Of a stretch of 64,000 nt of DNA, positions 33,862 through 42,763 are shown piece after piece (position 1 is the stretch's first letter; each line of letters opens with the position of its first letter). The stretch lies in NCBI RefSeq assembly GCF_030512175.1, contig NZ_JAULBL010000001.1:930001-994000 (forward strand), written 5' to 3'. The DNA comes from Paeniglutamicibacter sulfureus. GTDB lineage: Bacteria > Actinomycetota > Actinomycetes > Actinomycetales > Micrococcaceae. Below the pieces are notes generated by a model. That model searched no databases. It worked only from the letters and a program-made list of their open reading frames with translations, and was not told the origin of the DNA. A program made the position numbers and the translations under genes.

Positions 33862-35181
33862 CTACTTGCCGCCGGAAATCTTCTTCTCGATGTTGGCCGT
33901 CATCTTCGACCAGGCCGCGGCCGGGTCGGCTTCCTTGCCCTTGATCAGGTTCAATTCGGTACCGCCCCAGTCGGCCCAGACGGCGTCCATGGCGGGAACC
34001 GCGGGCATCGGCACGCCGTTGGCGCCGATCTCGCCGAAGGCCTTGACCACCGGGTCGCTGGCGGCCTTCTCGAAGGACGCGGTCAGCGCCGGCGGGCGGC
34101 CGCCGACCTTGAACAGCTCGTCCTGCGCGTCGGGCTGCGAGAGGTAGTTGACCACGAATTCATTGGCAGCCAGGGCATTCTTCGACTTCGCGGAGATGAA
34201 GAAGCCGTTCACGCCAATGAATGGCTGGGCGGGCTTGTCCCCGGCAGTGGGCAGCGGGTCAACGGCGAACTTGATGCCCTTGGCCTCGATGTCGGGGATG
34301 TTCCAGGGGCCGGTGAGGAAGTACGGGGATTCGCCGGCCAGGAACTTCTCCTTGGCGATGTCGCCGGTGATGTTGGAATTCAGGACCTTCGAGCCCTTGT
34401 CGCCGAGGTCGGCCAGGAGCTGGGCGAACTTCTTGCCGCCCTCGTTGTCCAGGGCCAGTTCGCTGGCGTCGTAGCTGCCGTCTGCGTTCTGGGCGAAGAC
34501 CGGTGCCCCGAGGGAGGTCTGCAACGGGTAGAGGTGGTACGGGTCGGCCTGCTTGGGATCGAGTCCGACCAGGAACGGGAACTTGGCATCGCCCGCGGCC
34601 ACGGCCTTCTTGCCCTCGGCGAGGACGTCGTCCAGGGTGGTCTTTGCCTCGGGAGCCAACGTGGTGTTGCGGACCAGGGCGACGTTCTCAATGGAGTACG
34701 GAACGCCGTAGGTCTGCCCGTCGTAGGTCATGGCCTTGATGGAGCTTTCGGCGAAGGTCCCCGCCTTGTCGCCAAGCTGCACCGGGGCAACCACGCCGTT
34801 CTGCACCAGCTTTCCCAGCCAGTCGTGCGGGCCGACCATGATGTCCGGGCCCTTGCCGGTGGGTGCCTGGGTGATGAAGTCGTCGCGCACGGCGGCGAAG
34901 TCCTTGACGACCAGCTTGACGTCGATGCCCTTTTCGGCCTTGAACTTGGCGGCAATGTCCTTCAGCGCCGGCGAGCGCTCGGCGTCGACCCACAGGGTCA
35001 GGCTGGTCCCGGTCGCCGGCACGCTGGCTGCGGCACTGGTGGCCGCCGCGCTGCTCGAGGGTGCGGTGGCGGGTGCACCGCCGCCACAGGCCGTCAGCGC
35101 CAGCGCCGAGAGGGCGCCGACCGCACCCAAGGTAAAGGTGCGGCGCGTGAGACGTGCACCGGGTGAGTTGTTTCCCGTCAT
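33862..35181 (-). CDS. malE: Maltose/maltodextrin-binding lipoprotein MalE
   Basis: Solute-binding protein of 439 residues. N-terminus RRTFTLGAVGALSALALTAC is a lipoprotein signal with a twin-Arg-like start and lipobox LTAC (Cys about residue 31). An Ala/Ser/Thr linker follows, then the two-domain binding fold with TSLTLWVDAERSPALKDIA, GPDIMVGPHDWLGKL and PYFLTGPWNIPDIE, which match MalE-like proteins. AGAGGA lies 7 nt before the ATG. First gene of the operon; LacI-type operator sites lie upstream in the divergent region. Confidence 0.92.
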   Translation of the reverse strand: MTGNNSPGARLTRRTFTLGAVGALSALALTACGGGAPATAPSSSAAATSAAASVPATGTSLTLWVDAERSPALKDIAAKFKAEKGIDVKLVVKDFAAVRDDFITQAPTGKGPDIMVGPHDWLGKLVQNGVVAPVQLGDKAGTFAESSIKAMTYDGQTYGVPYSIENVALVRNTTLAPEAKTTLDDVLAEGKKAVAAGDAKFPFLVGLDPKQADPYHLYPLQTSLGAPVFAQNADGSYDASELALDNEGGKKFAQLLADLGDKGSKVLNSNITGDIAKEKFLAGESPYFLTGPWNIPDIEAKGIKFAVDPLPTAGDKPAQPFIGVNGFFISAKSKNALAANEFVVNYLSQPDAQDELFKVGGRPPALTASFEKAASDPVVKAFGEIGANGVPMPAVPAMDAVWADWGGTELNLIKGKEADPAAAWSKMTANIEKKISGGK

Positions 35182-35245
35182 GGTGGTTCCTCTTTCGAGT
35201 GTTGCGCGCCCGGTGATCCCATCGGCGCTGGTGTCGTGAGATTTA

Positions 35246-35261
35246 GTGTAAACGCTTCCAC
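35246..35261. promoter_or_regulatory. LacI/MalR-type operator upstream of malE
   Basis: GTGTAAACGCTTCCAC is a near-palindrome with central CG, about 65 nt upstream of malE. It shares AAACGCTTCCA with the site at 35413. Confidence 0.7.
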
Positions 35262-35412
35262 CGCTGTCGTCCAGATCACAATGGAGAAGTTTCCACCAAG
35301 CACTCGTCCCCGACTTCCGGGATGCACCAAAAACGGCGTCTTTATGCAGAAACGCGACGAAACCGCAACCTTTGACGGGACGTTCCCAAGCCGGAGAATC
35401 GAAACGCATGTA

Positions 35413-35426
35413 TGGAAACGCTTCCA
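35413..35426. promoter_or_regulatory. LacI/MalR-type operator upstream of the alpha-glucosidase
   Basis: TGGAAACGCTTCCA has one asymmetric base pair. It ends 19 nt before the TATGCT (35446-35451) that would be the -10 of a leaderless transcript, so it overlaps the -35 region. It probably binds the LacI regulator encoded downstream. Confidence 0.75.
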
Positions 35427-35458
35427 CTTTTGACGGTTTCGTCGTTATGCTTGAGCGC

Positions 35459-37210
35459 ATGCCCCAGACCGACGAGCACCCAGCGACCCCACCAGCCCAT
35501 CTGGAGTTCCGGCTCGAGGACGCGACCCACGCGCCTTCGAGCGGCAATGAATGGTGGCGCCGCTCGGTCATTTACCAGATCTACCCCCGCTCGTTCCGCG
35601 ACACCACCGGCAGCGGAATCGGAGACCTTCCCGGCATCACCGCGGAGCTGCACCACATTGCCTCCCTGGGCGTCGACGCCATCTGGCTCTCCCCGTTCTT
35701 CGCCTCCCCGCAAAAGGACGCCGGCTACGACGTCTCCGACTACCGCGCAGTGGACCCGCTCTTCGGAACGCTGGCCGACTTTGACGAGCTGATCGCCGAG
35801 GCCAACCGGCTCGAGATCAAGATCCTGGTGGACATCGTGCCCAACCACTGCTCCAGCGAACACGCCATGTTCCGCGAGGCGCTGGCCTCCCCCCGGGGAT
35901 CGGCTGCCCGGGAGCACTTCATCTTCCGGGACGGGCGGGGAAAGGACGGCCAGTTGCCTCCCAACAACTGGCAGTCCCACTTCGGCGGTTCAGCCTGGAC
36001 CCGCGTCCCCGACCCGGACGGTGCCCCCGGGCAGTACTACCTGCACCTCTTTGATCATTCCCAGCCCGACTTCAACTGGGACAATCCGGCGGTGGGCGAC
36101 GAGTTCGAATCGATCCTGCGATTCTGGCTGGACCGCGGCGCCGGCGGGTTCCGCGTGGACGTGGCCCACGCGCTCATCAAGGCCTCCGGGCTGCCGGACT
36201 GGCATGGCCGGGCCGACGGCGCCGATTCCCCGGGCTATCCGTTTGCCGACGCCCCGATGTTCGGCCAGCCCGCCGTGCACGATGTCTACCGGCGCTGGCG
36301 CTCCATCTGCGACCAGTATCCCGGCGAGCGCGTGCTCTGCGCCGAGGCCAACGTGCACCCCATCGAGGCCATGGCCGATTGGGTGCGCCCGGACGAGATG
36401 CACCAGTCCTTCAACTTCCCCTTTCTGCACACCGGCTGGGACGCCGCCGCGCTGAAGGCCATCATCACCCGCTCGCTGAAGGCTTTCGACGCCGTCGGCG
36501 CCCCCAGCACCTGGGTGCTGTCCAACCACGACGTGCCCCGCCACGCCACCCGACTGGGCGCCGTCTCCCCGGCTCTGCGCCCCGGCGACGGGCTGGGGCC
36601 CGAGGACGTGCAACCGGATTCGGGGCTGGGTCTGGCACGCGCACGTGCCGCAACGCTGTTCATGCTGGGGCTTCCCGGAGGCGCGTACATCTACCAGGGC
36701 GAGGAACTTGGGCTGGGCGACCACACCCTGCTCCCCCATGAATACCGCCAGGACCCCTCCTACGCGCGTACCAACGGCGAGCGCCTGGGCCGCGACGGCT
36801 GCCGGGTCCCGTTGCCCTGGAGCGACTCGACCCCGTCCCTGGGCTTTAGCGACGCCGCCGGCTGGCTCCCGCAGCCCGAAGGCTGGGAAACGGTCACCCG
36901 GCAGGCACAGGAAGCCGACCCCGACTCCACGCTGCACTTCTACCGCTTGGCCCTGGATCTCCGCCGGACCCACAACTTGGGCCTCGGCAACCTAAACTGG
37001 GTGGAGGGAACGGACGGCGCGCAGCTGCTGGGCTTCGGGAATTCCGGGGTGCTGGTCCTGCTGAACCTGGGCACCGCCCCCGTGCCGTTGCCGGCCGGAG
37101 AGGTGTTGCTGGCCAGCTCCGCCACCGCGGTTGCCCGCTCAACGGAGGCCGCGTCGGGGCTGGCGCTGAATCCGGATGCGGCCGTGTGGCTGCGCCCGGA
37201 GACCGCCTAG
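35459..37210 (+). CDS. GH13 alpha-glucosidase (copy 1)
   Basis: Cytosolic exo-acting alpha-glucosidase of 583 residues, splitting maltose and maltodextrins to glucose. It starts with SVIYQIYPRSFRDTTGSGIG, the oligo-1,6-glucosidase/alpha-glucosidase subgroup motif. Catalytic residues are Asp234 (FRVDVAH), Glu296 (CAEANV) and Asp358 (SNHDV). I prefer the ATG at 35459 because TATGCT lies exactly 7 nt upstream (leaderless pattern); an ATG 12 nt earlier falls within or next to that hexamer. The adjacent LacI gene follows after 55 nt. A close paralogue lies downstream of that regulator. Confidence 0.9.
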   Translation: MPQTDEHPATPPAHLEFRLEDATHAPSSGNEWWRRSVIYQIYPRSFRDTTGSGIGDLPGITAELHHIASLGVDAIWLSPFFASPQKDAGYDVSDYRAVDPLFGTLADFDELIAEANRLEIKILVDIVPNHCSSEHAMFREALASPRGSAAREHFIFRDGRGKDGQLPPNNWQSHFGGSAWTRVPDPDGAPGQYYLHLFDHSQPDFNWDNPAVGDEFESILRFWLDRGAGGFRVDVAHALIKASGLPDWHGRADGADSPGYPFADAPMFGQPAVHDVYRRWRSICDQYPGERVLCAEANVHPIEAMADWVRPDEMHQSFNFPFLHTGWDAAALKAIITRSLKAFDAVGAPSTWVLSNHDVPRHATRLGAVSPALRPGDGLGPEDVQPDSGLGLARARAATLFMLGLPGGAYIYQGEELGLGDHTLLPHEYRQDPSYARTNGERLGRDGCRVPLPWSDSTPSLGFSDAAGWLPQPEGWETVTRQAQEADPDSTLHFYRLALDLRRTHNLGLGNLNWVEGTDGAQLLGFGNSGVLVLLNLGTAPVPLPAGEVLLASSATAVARSTEAASGLALNPDAAVWLRPETA

Positions 37211-37265
37211 CCGCCCCCATTCCGTACCCCAGCACGACCGCCCGAGGACAAGGAAGCCGCACATC

Positions 37266-38297
37266 ATGGCAAGCATCAAGGACGTGGCACTGCGCGCCGG
37301 GGTCTCCGTCGCCACGGTCTCCCGCGCCCTGTCCGGAAACGGGAAGGTATCCGCGGCTTCCCGCGAGGCGGTCGCCAACGCGGCCAAGGACCTGGGCTAC
37401 GTCCTGTCCTACAACGCTTCTTCGCTGGCCTCGGGACGCAGCCGCAACATCGGGATCGTCATGCCCACGGTCTCGCGCTGGTACTACGCCAATGTGTTGC
37501 AGGGCGCCACGCAGGAACTCAACGAGCGCGGCTACGACCTGACCCTGTACAACACCAGCGGCGAGCAACGGCACCGCGATGCGGTGTTCCAGGACCTGCT
37601 CATGCGCCAACGCCTCGACGCGGTCATCACCGTGACCCTGAAGCTCACCGATCCCGAGCTGCACCAGCTCCGCTCCGTGGGCAAGCCGCTGGTGGCCCTG
37701 GGCGGGCTGCTGCCCGAAGTCCAGACCATCCGGGTCGACGACTTCAACATCGCCTCGCTGGCCACCGAACACCTGGTCTCCCTGGGCCACACCGACATTG
37801 CCTTCCTGGGCGGCGCCGACGCGTTCAACGTCGACTTCAAGCTGCCCGGTGCGCGCCTCGACGGGTTCGAATACGCCCTGGACCAGGCGGACATCGCGGT
37901 GAACCCGCAGTGGCTGCTGGATGCCGACTTCACCACGGCCGGGGCCTACCAAAAGGTCCGCAGCCTGCTGTCCAACCCCCGCGGCCGGCCCACCGCGTTG
38001 CTCTGCGTCTCGGACGAGATGGCATTCGGTGCCATCATGGCCGCCCGCGACCTGGGGCTCTCGCTGCCCGGGGACTTCTCCGTGATCGGCATCGACGGGC
38101 ACGAGCTCGGCGAGCTCTTCGGGCTGACCACCATTGCCCAGCACCCCGCGGCCCAGGGCGAGGCCGCCGTCGCGCGCATCATGGAACTGCTCGGCGAGGG
38201 CGGGGCGGAAGATCCCGCGCAAACCCTGCCTGTGGATGAATTCTTCCCCACGGAATTCGTGCTGCGCACCTCCACCGCGCCACCGGCCGCCGGGTAA
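37266..38297 (+). CDS. LacI-family regulator, probable maltose repressor
   Basis: Protein of 343 residues. HTH MASIKDVALRAGVSVATVSR begins at residue 1, with hinge SYNASSLASGRSRNIG, then a sugar-binding-like effector domain (FSVIGIDGHELGELFGLTTI). AAGGAAG lies upstream of the ATG. It sits between two alpha-glucosidase genes and next to the malE operon, and its HTH is of the type that binds the AAACG-CTT-like sites found in the divergent region. It probably represses both operons and is relieved by maltose or a metabolite (inference). Confidence 0.9.
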   Translation: MASIKDVALRAGVSVATVSRALSGNGKVSAASREAVANAAKDLGYVLSYNASSLASGRSRNIGIVMPTVSRWYYANVLQGATQELNERGYDLTLYNTSGEQRHRDAVFQDLLMRQRLDAVITVTLKLTDPELHQLRSVGKPLVALGGLLPEVQTIRVDDFNIASLATEHLVSLGHTDIAFLGGADAFNVDFKLPGARLDGFEYALDQADIAVNPQWLLDADFTTAGAYQKVRSLLSNPRGRPTALLCVSDEMAFGAIMAARDLGLSLPGDFSVIGIDGHELGELFGLTTIAQHPAAQGEAAVARIMELLGEGGAEDPAQTLPVDEFFPTEFVLRTSTAPPAAG

Positions 38298-38350
38298 CCC
38301 CGCTGCATCGGCCCCAACGAAAGCACCGTCCAGTAGATAGGCTTGACACC

Positions 38351-40105
38351 ATGTCGCTACCGAAGGACGCGTCTTCAGCGTCGGATGCCCTGACCACCTC
38401 CGCCACGCCCTACGCCCTGGGCCCGATGCTGCACAAACCCGCGGAGGGCGAGCAGTGGTGGCGACGGGCGGTGATCTACCAGATCTACCCGCGTTCCTTC
38501 AAGGACTCGACCGGATCGGGCATGGGCGACCTGGCCGGCATCACGGCCGAGCTGCCCAAGATCGCGACCCTGGGCGTGGACGCCATCTGGCTTTCCCCCT
38601 TCTTCCCCTCCCCGCAAAAGGACGCCGGCTATGACGTCTCGGACTACCGCGGCGTTGACCCGCTCTTCGGCACCATGGACGACGCCAAGACCCTGATCGA
38701 CACCGCCAAGTCCTTCGGCATCCGCATCATCATCGACATCGTCCCCAACCACTGCTCCAACGAGCACGCACTGTTCCAGGCAGCCCTGGCCGCCGAGCCC
38801 GGATCCCCCGAACGCGCCATGTTCCACTTTGCCGACGGGAAGGGCGAGGGCGGGAACACCCCGCCAAACAACTGGGCTTCGCTCTTCGGCGGCCCCGGAT
38901 GGACCCGCGTGCCGAACCCCGACGGCACCCCGGGCCAGTACTACTTCCACCTCTTCGACGCCACCCAGCCCGACTTCAACTGGCGCAACCCCGCGGTGCA
39001 GGAAGAATTCGAAAAGACCTTGCGCTTCTGGCTTGACGCAGGCGCCGGGGGTTTTCGGATCGACGTTGCCCACGCGATGTTCAAGAAGGAGTCGATGTCC
39101 GACTGGGGCGGGGCACCGGACGGCACCCCGCGGCCCGGCTTCCCCTTCGCCGACGCACCCATGTTCGGACAGCCCGAGCTGCACCAGGTCTTCGCGCGCT
39201 GGCGGGAAATCTGCGACCAGTACCCCGGGGATCCGGTGCTCTGTTCGGAGGCGAACGTGCGCCCGCTGACCCGGCTGGCCGACTGGGTGGCCCCGGGCCA
39301 GATGCACCAGTCGTTCAACTTCGACTACCTGCGCACCCTGTGGGACCGCGACGCCCTGGCCACCGTCATCGGCGATTCGCTGGCCGCCTTCGACACCGTC
39401 GGCGCGCCCACCACCTGGGTGCTCTCTAACCACGACGTCTCCCGCCACGCCACCCGCTTCGGACTGGACGGGGTCGCGCTGGACCTGGGCGACGGGATCG
39501 GTCCGCGCGACCCGCAGCCTGACACCGTGCTGGGCCTGGCCCGGGCGCGCGCCGCCACGGTGTTCATGCTCGGGCTGCCGGGCGGCGCCTACCTCTACCA
39601 GGGCGAGGAACTGGGCCTGGGCGACCACACCACGCTGGCCGACGAGTACCGGCAGGACCCGGGGTTCCTGCGCACCAACGGAGCCAAGACCGGGCGCGAC
39701 GGCTGTCGCGTGCCGATCCCCTGGGTGCACGACGCACCTGGCTACGGGTTCTCCCCCAGCGGAGAAACCTGGCTGCCGCAACCCGGTGACTGGGCGGAAT
39801 TCTCCCGTGACGTGCAGGAGAACGACCCCGCATCCACGCTGAACCTGTACCGCAGGGCGCTTTCGCTGCGCAGCGAACTGGGTTTGGGCCTGGGCTCGCT
39901 GTCCTTCTACGCCAATCCGGATCTGCCCGAGGTGTTGGCCATCCGCAACGGGGAGACCGTGAGCGTGCTGAACCTTTCCGACGCCCCGGTGCCGCTGCCA
40001 GCGGGCGAACCGCTGCTCTTCTCCGACGCCAACGGGGCAGAACTGGCCGCCGAGGGCCTGCTGGGCGCCAACGCGGCGGCCTGGCTGCGGGCCACCGACG
40101 GCTAG
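38351..40105 (+). CDS. GH13 alpha-glucosidase (copy 2)
   Basis: Protein of 584 residues, closely similar to the copy at 35.5 kb along its length. Catalytic residues are Asp238 (FRIDVAH), Glu300 (CSEANV) and Asp362 (SNHDV). Motif AVIYQIYPRSFKDSTGSGMG marks the same subgroup. TAGGCT lies 7 nt before the ATG, so it has its own likely leaderless promoter. Differences cluster in the N-terminus and in the loop after the nucleophile (FKKESMSDWGGAPDGTPRPG against ALIKASGLPDWHGRADG), which may shift substrate preference (inference). Confidence 0.9.
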   Translation: MSLPKDASSASDALTTSATPYALGPMLHKPAEGEQWWRRAVIYQIYPRSFKDSTGSGMGDLAGITAELPKIATLGVDAIWLSPFFPSPQKDAGYDVSDYRGVDPLFGTMDDAKTLIDTAKSFGIRIIIDIVPNHCSNEHALFQAALAAEPGSPERAMFHFADGKGEGGNTPPNNWASLFGGPGWTRVPNPDGTPGQYYFHLFDATQPDFNWRNPAVQEEFEKTLRFWLDAGAGGFRIDVAHAMFKKESMSDWGGAPDGTPRPGFPFADAPMFGQPELHQVFARWREICDQYPGDPVLCSEANVRPLTRLADWVAPGQMHQSFNFDYLRTLWDRDALATVIGDSLAAFDTVGAPTTWVLSNHDVSRHATRFGLDGVALDLGDGIGPRDPQPDTVLGLARARAATVFMLGLPGGAYLYQGEELGLGDHTTLADEYRQDPGFLRTNGAKTGRDGCRVPIPWVHDAPGYGFSPSGETWLPQPGDWAEFSRDVQENDPASTLNLYRRALSLRSELGLGLGSLSFYANPDLPEVLAIRNGETVSVLNLSDAPVPLPAGEPLLFSDANGAELAAEGLLGANAAAWLRATDG

Positions 40106-40150
40106 GTCCGGTTGGCTGCACGCCCCTCGCGGGCCTGCAGTGCTGATTTA

Positions 40151-40180
40151 AGTGGGGCCCGGCAACTGCTGGGCCCCACT
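40151..40180. terminator. Terminator after alpha-glucosidase copy 2
   Basis: A perfect stem AGTGGGGCCC/GGGCCCCACT with a 10-nt loop, 45 nt after the stop codon. Confidence 0.65.
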
Positions 40181-40276
40181 CTTGTGCACAAGATATGAGG
40201 CGCCGGGGTCTCTTACGGCCCGAGGGATTCGGGATGGGCCGGCAGGCGCTGCTAAACCGGGCCCTGACATGGCAAA

Positions 40277-40313
40277 GCCCCGGGTGACACACCCGGGGCA
40301 GACACACTTTTTT
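40277..40313 (+). terminator. Hairpin with T-run
   Basis: A 9-bp stem GCCCCGGGT/ACCCGGGGC with a 5-nt loop, followed 8 nt later by TTTTTT. It is a second plus-strand stop after the alpha-glucosidase. Confidence 0.55.
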
Positions 40314-40367
40314 GCCTATAAGCCCTATAGCCCCCCGCGACTTCGGAATCGGTGGCTTAAATGGGAC

Positions 40368-40403
40368 GAGCCCCGCAGGAAACCGAAGTTTCTTGCGGGG
40401 CTC
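40368..40403 (-). terminator. Hairpin 3' of tRNA-Pro
   Basis: GAGCCCCGCA/TGCGGGGCTC with an inner GGAAAC/GTTTCT arm, 4 nt beyond the tRNA 3' end on the minus strand. Confidence 0.6.
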
Positions 40404-40407
40404 ACAT

Positions 40408-40484
40408 TGGTCGGGATAACAGGATTTGAACCTGCGACCTCGTCGTCCCGAACGACGCGCGCTACCAAGCTGCGCCATATCCCG
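40408..40484 (-). tRNA. tRNA-Pro(CGG)
   Basis: Minus strand: acceptor CGGGATA against TATCCCG, D-arm GGCGCAGCTTGGTAGCGC, and anticodon loop TTCGGGA giving CGG (decodes CCG). The T-arm is CAGGTTCAAATCCTG, followed by discriminator A and an encoded CCA. Confidence 0.95.
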
Positions 40485-40555
40485 GTGTTGTACCAACGAA
40501 TAAAAAGTTTACCGACTTTTCACTCGAACGCCTAATCGAGGCAGTGGGCCCTGCA

Positions 40556-41938
40556 TCACAGGATCGCCTTGCCGGGGTTGAGGATGCCCTGCGGGTCGAA
40601 GACCGCCTTGATCTTGCGCTGCAGCTCCAGAACTTCCTCGGACTGTTCCCAGGCCAGCCAGTCGCGCTTGGCAGTGCCCACGCCGTGCTCGCCGGTAATG
40701 GTCCCGCCCACCGCCAACGCTGCTCGGATGGATTCCTCCAGGGCTATGTCAAGCCGCGCCACGCCTTCGTCGCCATCGTCCGGGTCGACCCAGAAGGTGG
40801 GGTGCAGGTTGCCGTCCCCGGCATGGGCCACGACGCGAACCATGACTCTGTTCCGTTCGGCGATCCGGTCAAGGGTCCCCATGTAATCCACCATGGCCGA
40901 CCTGGGCACGGCGACATCCTCACCGACCCGGTATTTGTCGTCCTGCCCGTCCCCGCGGCTGGCTCGTCGCATCTCGATCAGCCGCACCGCTTCTTCGTCA
41001 CCCGGTGCGCTCACCTGCGCACCGAGGCCTTCGAGGGCCGAGCGCACGATGCCCGCCTCGATCTCGGCGCCATGGCCGTCGGTGCGGATCAACAGCATGG
41101 CCCCGCCCCGCGCCCCGAGGTCCGAGCCGTAGGCGGCATCCAGCACGCGCATCGTTCCGAGGTCGATCAACTCCAGGATGGCCGGCTGCACGCGCACCCG
41201 CGCGATGGCCACCACGCCGGCGGCCGCCTGGGCGACGTCGGTGAACACCGCGGCGATCGAGCAGGTCTTTTCACTGAGGTAGCGCAGGCGCACGGTGACG
41301 GAGACGACAATGCCCAAGGTCCCTTCGGAACCGACAAGCAGCGAGGTCAGGTCGTAGCCTGCAACGCCCTTGAAGGTATTCCGCCCGGTACTGATCAGGG
41401 TGCCGTCGGCCAGGACGACGTCCAGGCCAAGTACGGAGTCAGTGGTGACCCCGTACTTGGCGCAGCGCAGCCCGCCGGCGTTGGTCGCCACATTCCCGCC
41501 AATCGTGGATTGCTGGTAGCTGGCGGGGTCGGGTGCGTACATGAGCCCGTATTTGGCCACGGACCTGTTCAGCACCGCGTTGATGACACCGGGCTGGACC
41601 ACTGCCACCTCGTCCTCGGGGCGGACTTCCAGGATCCGGTCCATGCGTTCGAGGGATAGCACGATGCAGCGTGCGGTCGCGTGGGCGCCGCCTGAGACGC
41701 CCGTGCCAGCCCCACGGGGGACGACCTTGACTCCAGCCGCTGCGGCCAGGCGCAGGGTCGCCTGGACATCTTCCACGCGCTCTGCAAAGACGACGGCCAA
41801 GGGCAGCTGGTGGTCAACGATCTTCCCGAAGTCATGGCTGTGGGACAACAGCATCTTGGGGTCGGTGGTTACAGCTTCCTCACCGATGTGCAGGATCAGA
41901 TCGTCAATGAGTGCCGAGTCGGCGGTTTCGAGGTTCAT
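40556..41938 (-). CDS. FAD-linked 2-hydroxy-acid oxidase, GlcD/D-lactate dehydrogenase type
   Basis: Flavoprotein of 460 residues (VAO/PCMH fold). The FAD-binding segment VVPRGAGTGVSGGA is near residue 74, followed by QQSTIGGNVATNAGGLRCAKYG and LLVGSEGTLGIV. The C-terminal half has the FAD-linked oxidase end with HAGDGNLHP, GEHGVGTAKRDWL and LNPGKAIL. Substrates of the family are glycolate or D-lactate; specificity is not readable here. AAAGGGTGG lies just before the ATG. Single gene; no GlcE/GlcF partners are adjacent, which favours a single-subunit D-lactate or D-2-hydroxyglutarate-type enzyme (inference). Confidence 0.88.
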   Translation of the reverse strand: MNLETADSALIDDLILHIGEEAVTTDPKMLLSHSHDFGKIVDHQLPLAVVFAERVEDVQATLRLAAAAGVKVVPRGAGTGVSGGAHATARCIVLSLERMDRILEVRPEDEVAVVQPGVINAVLNRSVAKYGLMYAPDPASYQQSTIGGNVATNAGGLRCAKYGVTTDSVLGLDVVLADGTLISTGRNTFKGVAGYDLTSLLVGSEGTLGIVVSVTVRLRYLSEKTCSIAAVFTDVAQAAAGVVAIARVRVQPAILELIDLGTMRVLDAAYGSDLGARGGAMLLIRTDGHGAEIEAGIVRSALEGLGAQVSAPGDEEAVRLIEMRRASRGDGQDDKYRVGEDVAVPRSAMVDYMGTLDRIAERNRVMVRVVAHAGDGNLHPTFWVDPDDGDEGVARLDIALEESIRAALAVGGTITGEHGVGTAKRDWLAWEQSEEVLELQRKIKAVFDPQGILNPGKAIL

Positions 41939-42007
41939 GCCACCCTTTCAAGGCGTTTTTGATATGGCTGTGCCGTGAATGGGCTACGGCGGGCATATTC
42001 CATGGGC

Positions 42008-42508
42008 CTAGCGGTCTGGCCTGCTGTTCGCTCCCATGAAGCGAGCGTAGAAATCGAGAATCTCCGGCCACTGCGTGTAGTGCTCGAATTGCTCCTTGCC
42101 GATCTGTCCGGAGCTCCACCCTTCATGGGTCAGGATAAGCTCGGTGCCGGACCCCTGCTCATGGAATTCAAGACTCACATGGGTGGGAGGGGCAGTTTCC
42201 ATGCCCAGTGTAAAGTCCAGGACTATGGTGTGCGGAGCATCAAAATGAACGATCTTGCCCCAGAGATGCTGGTTGCCGTCGTCCGATTCCTCGAGGAGGC
42301 TACCCTTTTCAAACGTGACATGGCTGCCCGGCCCGAAGTGAGAGAGCTTGCCTACCGGCCACCACAAGTGTATGTATTCCGAGAAGCCTTCAAAGGCCTG
42401 GTCCGCAGACACCGGGACGCTGACCGTATGCCGGTGCTCCGGCAAGCGGTAATCATCTTGGGAGCCAGAATCGTTGGCTGATGCCGCGTGTGAGAATAGT
42501 CCGTCCAT
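42008..42508 (-). CDS. SRPBCC/AHSA1-like domain protein
   Basis: Protein of 166 residues with the START-like fold seen in activator-of-Hsp90-ATPase homologues: HRHTVSVPVSADQAFEGFSEYIHLWWPVGK is the typical N-terminal strand-helix, then TELILTHEGW and a C-terminal helix. The family binds hydrophobic ligands; function here is unknown. TAGGGT lies 6 nt before the ATG (leaderless pattern). It looks slightly less GC-rich than housekeeping neighbours. Not in an operon with the GlcD gene (70 nt apart, both minus) beyond doubt. Confidence 0.75.
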   Translation of the reverse strand: MDGLFSHAASANDSGSQDDYRLPEHRHTVSVPVSADQAFEGFSEYIHLWWPVGKLSHFGPGSHVTFEKGSLLEESDDGNQHLWGKIVHFDAPHTIVLDFTLGMETAPPTHVSLEFHEQGSGTELILTHEGWSSGQIGKEQFEHYTQWPEILDFYARFMGANSRPDR

Positions 42509-42763
42509 GCCTCAACCCTAGCGGCTCTGCATGCGAAGGGAGCTCTCGAGACATCTGCGAGTGGCGCGTTGGTAGCGGAGCCAGACGATCCAAGAAAGGT
42601 GCATTTTGGGCACCAGGGGTCCAGGAACCCCGCAAAGACGGGAAATTTCCATCCCTCGGCACCAGGGAATCACCAAAACAAGGCAGAATACCTTTTGTGA
42701 GCTGGCCCATAGGAATTACCGCTTAATGTCTGGGATTCACCGTCCCCGTGTCTGACCTAAGAT

